Source: Nemertoderma westbladi
Lineage: Eukaryota > Xenacoelomorpha > Nemertodermatida > Nemertodermatidae
DNA: 64,000 nt
Assembly (NCBI GenBank): GCA_032718475.1
Contig: JAUCBJ010003009.1
Coordinates: 1 to 64,000 of the forward strand
Direction: 5' to 3'
The notes below the pieces were generated by a model. It saw only the letters and a program-made list of their open reading frames with translations, was not told the origin of the DNA and did not search any database. Shown here piece after piece: positions 13,701-22,700 of this stretch; the stretch's first letter is position 1, and each line of letters begins with the position of its first letter. Position numbers and translations under genes: made by a program.

Positions 13701-16700
13701 AACTTACTGGAGGCTAACTAAGGCCCTTCTCTCTCGGCTATCTACCATAACTTACTGGAGGCTAACTAAGGCTCTTCTCTCTCGGCTATCCACCATAACC
13801 TACTGGAGGCTAACTAAGGCTCTTCTCTCTCTGTTATCTCCCATAACTTACTGGAGGCTAACTAAAGCTCTTCTCTCTCGGCTATCTACATAACTTACTG
13901 GAGGCTAACTAAGACTCATCTCTCTCGGCTATCTACCATAACTTACTGAAGGCTAACTAAGGCTCTTCTCTCTCGGCTATCTACCATAACTTACTGGAGG
14001 CTAACTAAGGTTCTCCTCTCTCGGCTATCTACCATAACTTACTAGAGGCTAACTAAGGCCCTTCTCTCTCGGCTATCTACCATAACTTACTGGAGGCTAA
14101 TTAAGACTCTTATCTCTCTCTCGGCTATCTACCATAACTTACTGGAGGCTAACTAAGGCTCTTCTCTCTCTGTTATCTCCTATAACTTACTGAAGGCTAA
14201 CTAAGACTCATCTCTCTCTCTTGGTTATCTACCATATCTTACTGGAAGCTAACTAAGACTCCTCTCAGCTATCTAGCATAACTTACTGGAAGCTAACTAA
14301 GGTTCCTCTCTCTCGGCTATCTACTATAACTTACTGGAGACTAACTAAGACTCTTCTTCTCTATCTTGGTTATCTACCATATCTTACTGGAAGCTAACTA
14401 ACACTCCTCTCAGCTATCTAGCATAACTTACTGGAAGCTAACTAAGGTTCCTCTCTCTCGGCTATCTACTATAACTTACTGGAGACTAACTAAGACTCTT
14501 CTTCTCTATCTTGGTTATCTACCATATCTTACTGGAAGCTAACTAACACTCCTCTCAGCTATCTAGCATAACTTACTGGAAGCTAACTAAGGCTCTTCTC
14601 TCTCGGCTATCTCCCATAACTTACTGGAGGCTAACTAAGGCTCTTCTCTCTCGGCTATCTACCATAACTTACTGGAGGCTAACTAATGCTCTTCTCTCTC
14701 GGCTATCTAACATAACTTAATAGAGGCTAACTAAGGCTCTTCTCTCTCGGTTATCTACTATAACTTAATAGAGGCTAACTAAGGCTCTTCTCTCTCGGCT
14801 ATCTACCATAACTTACTGGAAGCTAACTAAGGCTCTTCTCTCTCGGCTATCTAACATAACTTAATAGAGGCTAACTAAGGCTCTTCTCTCTCGGCTAACT
14901 ACCATAACTTACTGGAGGCTAACTAAGGCCCTTCTCTCTCGGCTATCTACCATAACTTACTGGAAGCTAACTAAGGCTCTTCTCTCTCGGCTATCTAACA
15001 TAACTTAATAGAGGCTAACTAAGGCTCTTCTCTCTCTGTTATCTCCTATAACTTACTGAAGGCTAACTAAGGTTCTTTTCTCTCGGCTATCTACCATAAC
15101 TTAATAGAGGCTAACTAAGGCTCTTCTCTCTCGGTTATCTACTATAACTTACTGAAGGCTAACTAAGGTTCTTTTCTCTCGGCTATCTACCATAACTTAA
15201 TAGAGGCTAACTAAGGCTCTTCTCTCTCGGTTATCTACTATAACTTAATAGAGGCTAACTAAGGCTCTTCTCTCTCGGCTATCTACCATAACTTACTGGA
15301 GGCTAACTAAGACTCATCTCTCTCGGCTATCTACCATAACTTACTGGAGGCTAACTAAGGCCCTTCTCTCTCGGCTATCTACCATAACTTACTGGAGGCT
15401 AACTAAGGCTCTTCTCTCTCGGCTATCTACCATAACTTACTGGAGGCTAACTAAGGCCCTTCTCTCTCGGCTATCTACCATAACTTACTGGAGGCTAACT
15501 AAGGCCCTTCTCTCTCGGCTATCTACCATAACTTACTGGAGGCTAACTAAGGCCCTTCTCTCTCGGCTATCTACCATAACTTACCGGAGGCTAACTAAGA
15601 CTCATCTCTCTCGGCTATCTACCATAACTTACTGGAGGCTAACTAAGGCCCTTCTCTCTCGGCTATCTACCATAACTTACCGGAGGCTAACTAAGACTCA
15701 TCTCTCTCGGCTATCTACCATAACTTACCGGAGGCTAACTAAGACTCATCTCTCTCGGCTATCTACCATAACTTACTGGAGGCTAACTAAGGCTCTTCTC
15801 TCTCGGCTATCTACCATAACTTACTAGAGGCTAACTAAGGCTCTTCTCTCTCGGCTATCTAGCATAACTTACTGGAAGCTAACTAAGGTTCCTCTCTCTC
15901 GGCTATCTACCATAACTTACTGGAGGCTAACTAAGGCTCTTCTCTCTCGGCTATCTACCATAACTTACTAGAGGATAACTAAGACTCATCTCTCTCGGCT
16001 ATCTACCATAACTTACTGGAGGCTAACTAAGGCTCTTCTCTCTCGGCTATCTACCATAACTTAATAGAGGCTACTACTAGGATCGGCATGCTGCATTGTA
16101 GCTGCATTTTTAAGAATGCTGTGCCGGCTTGTCAACAAAATTGCACCGCCACAACTCCCTATCACCCATGACATTTGCTAGATCATCCGCATCTTTAAGG
16201 CCAGTGTCCTTTAAGATGCGTCTCAAGAAAGTCATGGGCTGTCCACCATGCTTATTCACTCCATGAGGCTGCCAAAGTACAAGATTATGCACTGGCTGGT
16301 CCTCACGGCGAAAGCAATGTCCTGCAAAGCGGAGGCGATTTTGTTCTAGTGTCAAGCTTGGGGGAACCAATGAGACACCTCCAATGTTATATAGTGTCTG
16401 GTTGGAGATGTGTGCATTGTACTTGACACAATGTACCCGGCGTAGCATTCTTGTGAATGTGCCATCCAGAGATTTGGTGTCCTCAGCAGTTAGAGCCCAG
16501 CATGGACTCCCGTAGAGGAGTACTGGAACTACTGCTGCTCTAAATAATCGGACCTTAAGTTTCCGATTAATTCTAGGTGACTTCCAAATCCTGGAAAGCC
16601 TATTCAAGGCTGCCCATGCCTTTCCCTTACGTATTCGTCACCTGACTTCCGGATCCATGATCCCAGGTAACAGAAGTCGTCCACATGCTCAAGCATACCA

Positions 16701-19700
16701 TCCTTTGAGCTTATGCTCATCCGATCAGAGACTTGCTGAGGACTTTCAAAGTTAACTGTCAGAATTTTGGTCTTTCTGGAGTTAATAAAAAGACCAACAC
16801 TAGAAGCAGCATGTTCTAATGAGCTGAGGAGCCGCTGGGCTCCCTCTAATGATTCTGAGAGTACTCCTAAGTCATCAGCAAAGTCTAGATCAGTTAGGTA
16901 CTTGGCAGGATTTCCTCGACTTCTGGAGCCAGTAGGTGGAGTTATCATCACCCCATCATCATTATGATGATCTAAGGACATGCGTAGAACATAGTCAACC
17001 ACAATAATGAACAAGAATGGTGCAAGTGTGTCTCCTTGGAGGACGCCCCATAACACTTCAAATGGTTCTGTGTCACCGTCAACAGTAGACACAAATGTTG
17101 TCGAACCATCGTATACTGATCTGATTGCTGCAATAATTTCATCAGGAATCCCATATAATGAAAGTATGCTGAACATACGTGAGCGAGAGACTGAATCAAA
17201 GGCCTTGAAGAAGTCAACAAAGATAACAGCCAGATGCCTGTCTTTCTTTTTTGATAACTCTTCAATTATCCTTCTAAGTGCCAAAATGGGCTCCATGGTC
17301 CCACGACCTTTACGGAACCCATTCTGATTTCCACGTAGCAGTCTCTCAATGGGATCCCTGATGCGATTTAATAGAATTCTATTGTATAGTTTTGCAGCAA
17401 TCGAGATCAATGAGATTCCCCGAAAAGAACCATAGAGTGTTAGGTTGCCCTTCTTGGGAACTGGCACCAACTTATTTGTTTTCATTTCTTGTGGGACTCT
17501 TGTTGTGGGGCGAGCCACGAAGTTGGCGGAGCCTTAGCGAATTGACACTGTTAGGGGGTGGGTCAATTTATGCAAATAGTTGTCGTCGTCGTCGTCGTCG
17601 TCGTTGTCGTCGTCGTCGTCGTCGTTGTCGTCGTCGTCGTCGTTACGATTTTGACATGCTAATAACTTTGTCGGATTTAAAGCTGCCAAGTTGAAAATTT
17701 GTAGGTATCAATATGAGCAAAAGTTGAGATTTTTGAGAGACTTTCAGACACCATCAGTGCAATGGTCTCCCGCTAGAGGGCCACATGTCTAAACATTAAA
17801 TGGCTACCCAACCCATTTCTTTGCTTTTAATCCGTTTAAGCTGAAACTTGGGAAGTATGTACTAGACCATTAGCTGTAAATTTCAAAGGAGGCTAATCTG
17901 TCTGCAGTTCTCCAGTCTGCCGCTAGAGGGCGAAATGTCCCGAATGTGAAATTAGTCTTCCATTTAGTTGTTTATGATCTGATAACGCTGAAACTTGTCA
18001 TATATGTACTAGATGACATCCTTGGTCTTTGTGTGGATTGTAATCGGTCCGAAGTTTTCCAGTCTGCCGGTAGAGGGCCACATGTCTAAACATTAAATGG
18101 CCACCCATTTATTTGCTTTTAATCCGTTTAAGCTGAAACTTGGTAAGTATGTACTAGACCATTAGCTGTAAATTTCAAAGGAGGCTAATCTGTCTGCAGT
18201 TCTCCAGTCTGCCGCTAGAGGGCGAAATGTCCCGAATGTGAAATTATTCTTCCATTTAGTTGTTTATGATCTGATTACGCTGAAACTTGTCATATATGTA
18301 CTAGATGACATCCTGAGTCTTTGTGTGGACAGTAATCGGTCCGGAGTTTTCGAGTCTGCCGCTAGAGGGCGAAATGTAGGAAAGTGATAACCTTCGCGAA
18401 TTCCTTGATCTTAATCTATTTAAGCTGAATTTTGGAATATACAGTACCGGTATGTACTAGACCACATGCCTCGTCTTTGTGAGGAAGGTGATCGATCCGT
18501 AGTTCTTTAATATGCCGCTAGAGGGCTAAATGTATGAAAGTGAAAACCTTCCAACATTTCGTTATTTATGATCCGTCAATCGGAAACTTGGTAGATATGT
18601 AATAGACCATAGGCTGTGGCTTTGTAGGGAAACTAATCCTTCCTACTTCAGTTACCCAGTCTCCCGCTAGAGGGTTAACGTTTTCCGGGAAAATCTTCTC
18701 CTATGTTTTTATAATCCTTTCGAGTTGATACTTAGCATTAATTCATTTCACGTGCTGCGCGAAGGCCCCACTTCGTGTACGGTACATGTCTACTATGATG
18801 GGATAGATGAGCTTTAAACACTCAGGTATTTTAAAGACCTCAGGGGGAACACCATCTACTCCACTGGCACGATTGGTCTTAATGCTCTTTGCAGCAGCCT
18901 TCACTTCTGCAAAGGAGATATCGCCAATGGGAATATCTGGGAGTACAGACTCAGACACTTTTACTTCTATAAAGTTATCAGGCAATACCCTGTCATTATT
19001 GAGGAGCTTTTCAAAGTGGGCTTTCCAACCATTGAGGCGATCGGCTGGTGATTCAGCCTTAACCTTGGTGGTTGGTTGGCTTTTCCGCCCAGTAAGCAGA
19101 TTGATCGATTTCCATGCCTGGGATGATTGCCTGCTGTCGTCAGCATCATTGATGGCATCAACCTGTTGGTTTATTAGCTCCTGTAGATTAACAGAGTACT
19201 GCCTGTTCAGGGACCTAGATGCAGCTTTAACTGCATTCTTGGCCGCTGTAGTCTGTTTGAGTCGGGACTCTTTCTGCGCCTTATGAAGGTCATTTCGGCA
19301 CTTCTGAATTTTGTTGTCAGTCCAGGGGGCCCTTTTCCTGTTTCGAGGGTATACAGGAACTGTTTCTGCAGCTGCTAACTTAACTGCTTCTGTAAAGGCA
19401 GTATAGCCCTCACAGTGATCTGCCGCCTCAGAGGCAAGAGCCTCATACCTGTTGCTCAGCTGTAGTGTGAAGCTGGATCTCACACTTGGCTGTTGCAACA
19501 GAGAGGACCAGTCATGCCGTGGCAAGGCAGATTTCGTTGTTCTGCTAGCACGCAGACTAAATCTTACCTTGGCCACAATAAGGCGGTGATCACTGGAGAA
19601 GGGTCGAAGTGTAAATGCATTACAGTCTTGTATAGAGCTCCTGTATTTCCTACGAAACAGAATATGGTCTATCTGGGACTTGTGACCACTGGGTCCACTA

Positions 19701-22700
19701 TGAGTCCATAGCTTTCCAGTTCGCTTCTTGAACTGGGTTCCAGCCGAAAACAATCCATTTCCAGAGATAAAATCCTGAAGATGGACAGAATTTCGGTTAA
19801 CACTATTGCTATAGACCCAGGGCGATGTAGGTGATTGATGCAGACTTGCATTAAAGTCTCCCAGGAATGTTAAGAATGCATGCTGATCCACTCCATCAGT
19901 TGCTGCTTGTAGATTGTGGTAGAAATTTTCCACCTCCTCTACAGGGGCAACACTAGTTGGAGAGTAGCACACAATCAGAACCACCTTAGGAAACTTCTTA
20001 GCCAGTCTTCCAGAACATGAGAAGTGGCAACGGATGATGCGGTTAGAGATTTGGTCTATTTTGTCCAATGCTGCATGTGCAGTTGGATTCATCAATAGAC
20101 CAATTCCACCATTGCCACTATCATCTGCTGACGCGAGGGCGAGTCGCCAACCGCCCCCCATGTCCTTAATCAGAACCTCATCAGTCTGTCCAGTCTGCAT
20201 TCGGTGCTCTTGAACACCCACTGCGCTAAGAGAAAGCTTATCTGCCAAGGCAGTCAGCTCACCTTGTCGCATTGGGGACCCGAGTGTTAGGGTGTTTACT
20301 GAGGCTAGTCTAGCGACTTGCCTCAGATTCACCAATGGCTTTGTTGGTCGGGGTGGAACATGAGAGTAGCCTCCAACTCCAGAATCCCTCTCCCCATCAC
20401 AATCTGGCCTCCCTGGTGACCCAGGGTTTGGGCCAGAAAGGTCATCAGGAAAGGGACTCAAAGAATTGTTGGCTGCTCTCTCTCCAGTAGGGGGTGAGAC
20501 AGGCAGCCGGTCAGGAGTTAACTGACGCCTGTGAGGCCGATTGTGTCCGGTAATTCCACTGGCCTCTAGTGGCCGGACCTCCGCATTGCTAATGTAATCC
20601 ATAGTGGGGGTTGGGGGGTGCTTTTTTGCCGAGTCAGCTCTCGGGGCAAATACCACACCCTGGTTTGCCATTCCACAGGGTGGGTGTCGCAATGGAGTCA
20701 GATATGAGGCCCATCACCCATATCTACTCTGGCGTACATGACCCACCATTGGCTGTTGCAGCTCATCTGCTGGGTCATGCCCTGTACCCTTGCTGCCAGG
20801 TGCAGGTCGCAGTGAAGTGCCCTCAGAGTGGACATGAGAACACTCTACTCCTAACCAGCCATTGGTAGATCACCATCTGCCTGGTCAGGCCATATACCCC
20901 TGCAGCCAAGTATATGGGTCCTTAATCCAGGACCAAGGGCGTCCTTATCCCAGAACGAAGGGGGTCCTAGTTACAGGACCAGATTTGCCCTAGTAAGAGG
21001 GTCTATGCAGCTACAGGTGGCACCTCCTTTATGCTGCATGGAGGTGGCAAGTTTTCTTGATCAATGACCTAGAATACCTGACCTGACCGTATAGAATAGA
21101 GGCTGAATAGAGGCTAACTAAGGCTCCTCTCTCTCGGCTATCTACCATAACTTACTAGAGGCTAACTAAGACTCATCTCTCTCGGCTATCTACGATAACT
21201 TACTGAAGCCTAACTAAGATTCTTCTCTCTCGGCTATCTATCATAACTTAATAGAGGATAACTAAGGCTCTTCTCTCTCGGCTATCTACCATAACGTACT
21301 GGAGGCTAACTAAGGCCCTTCTCTCTCGGCTATCTCCCATAACTTACTGGAGGCTAACTAAAGCTCTTCTCTCTCGGTTATCTACTATAACTTAATAGAG
21401 GATAACTAAGGCTCTTCTCTCTCGGCTATCTACCATAACTTACTGGAGGCTAACTAAGACTCATCTCTCTCGGCTATCTACCATAACTTACTGGAGGCTA
21501 ACTAAGACTCATCTCTCTCGGCTATCTACCATAACTTACTGGAGGCTAACTAAGGCTCTTATCTCTCGGCTATCTACCATAACTTACTGGAGGCTAACTA
21601 AGGCTCTTCTCTCTCGGCTATCTACCATAACTTACTGGAGGCTAACTAAGGCCCTTCTCTCTCGGCTATCTACCATAACTTACTGGTGGCTAACTAAGAC
21701 TCATCTCTCTCGGCTATCTACTACAACTTACTGGAAGCTAACCAAGGCTCTTCTCTCTCCGCTATCTACCATAACTTACTGGAGGCTAACTAAGACTCAT
21801 CTCTCGGCTATCTACCATAACTTACTGGAGGCTAACTAAGGCTCTTCTCTCTCCGCTATCTACCATAACTTACTGGAGGCTAACTTAGACTCTTCTCTCT
21901 CGGCTATCTACCATAACTTACTGGTGGCTAACTAAGACTCATCTCTCTCGGCTATCTACTACAACTTACTGGAGGCTAACTAAGGCTCTTCTCTCTCCGC
22001 TATCTACCATAACTTACTGGAGGCTAACTAAGACTCATCTCTCTCGGCGGATGCTAACTAAGGCCCTTCTCTCTCGGCTATCTACCATAACTTACTGGAG
22101 GCTAACTAAGGCTTCTCTCTCTCTCGGCTATCTACCATAACTTACTGGAGGCTAACTAAAGCTCTTATCTCTCGGCTATCTACCATAACTTACTGGAGGC
22201 TAACTAAGACTCTTCTCTCTCGGCTATCTACCATAACTTACTGGTGGCTAACTAAGACTCATCTCTCTCGGCTATCTACTACAACTTACTGGAGGCTAAC
22301 TAAGGCTCTTCTCTCTCCGCTATCTACCATAACTTACTGGAGGCTAACTAAGGTTCTCCTCTCTCGGCTATCTACCATAACTTACTAGAGGCTAACTAAG
22401 GCTCTTCTCTCTCCGCTATCTACCATAACTTACTGGAGGCTAACTAAGGTTCTCCTCTCTGAGCTATCTACCATAACTTACTGAAGACTAACTAAGGCTC
22501 TTCTCTCTCCGCTATCTACCATAACTTACTGGAGGCTAACTAAGGCCCTTCTCTCTCGGCTATCTACCATAACTTACTGGAGGCTAACTAAGGTTCTTCT
22601 CTCTCCGCTATCTACCATAACTTACTGGAGGCTAACTAAGACTCATCTCTCTCGGCGGAGGCTAACTAAGGCCCTTCTCTCTCGGCTATCTACCATAACT

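Larger units (their letters stand above)
17489..18741. mobile_element. Insertion in the LINE: short arm, GTC microsatellite and ~148-bp tandem core
   Basis: The LINE frame is interrupted by about 1.25 kb flanked by TTCATTTC at 17481-17488 and 18742-18749, a possible 8-bp target duplication. The inside comprises a short arm (17489-17578), a GTC/GTT microsatellite (17579-17643) and about seven degenerate tandem copies of a roughly 148-bp unit (17650-18735). The arm-microsatellite-tandem-core plan resembles the non-autonomous 'pearl' and Helentron-associated elements known from molluscs and other invertebrates. Those typically insert without a duplication of this length, so the assignment is tentative. 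Confidence 0.65.
16073..21105 (-). mobile_element. Non-LTR retrotransposon (LINE, RTE-like), interrupted
   Basis: A nearly full-length minus-strand LINE with an apurinic endonuclease-like domain and reverse transcriptase sits inside the 48-bp minisatellite. The 3' end is a short TAG microsatellite tail at 16073-16080. AATAGAGGCT occurs on both sides (16063-16072; 21095-21104 and 21106-21115), a plausible target-site duplication although it also resembles the local repeat. About 400 bp upstream of the endonuclease frame (20693-21094) is untranslated 5' sequence. The coding region is broken by a 1.25-kb insertion and one frameshift, so this copy is dead. The RTE assignment is from general sequence feel and the microsatellite tail, not a search. 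Confidence 0.9.

Noticed and set aside
13615-13893. Short frames in the 48-bp minisatellite (LTKALLSRLSTITYWR)
   Set aside because: They are 16-residue repeats from a 48-bp unit, interrupted by length variants; not coding.
18807-19286. Plus-strand frame over the LINE endonuclease region
   Set aside because: It is antisense to a clear endonuclease ORF with catalytic motifs.
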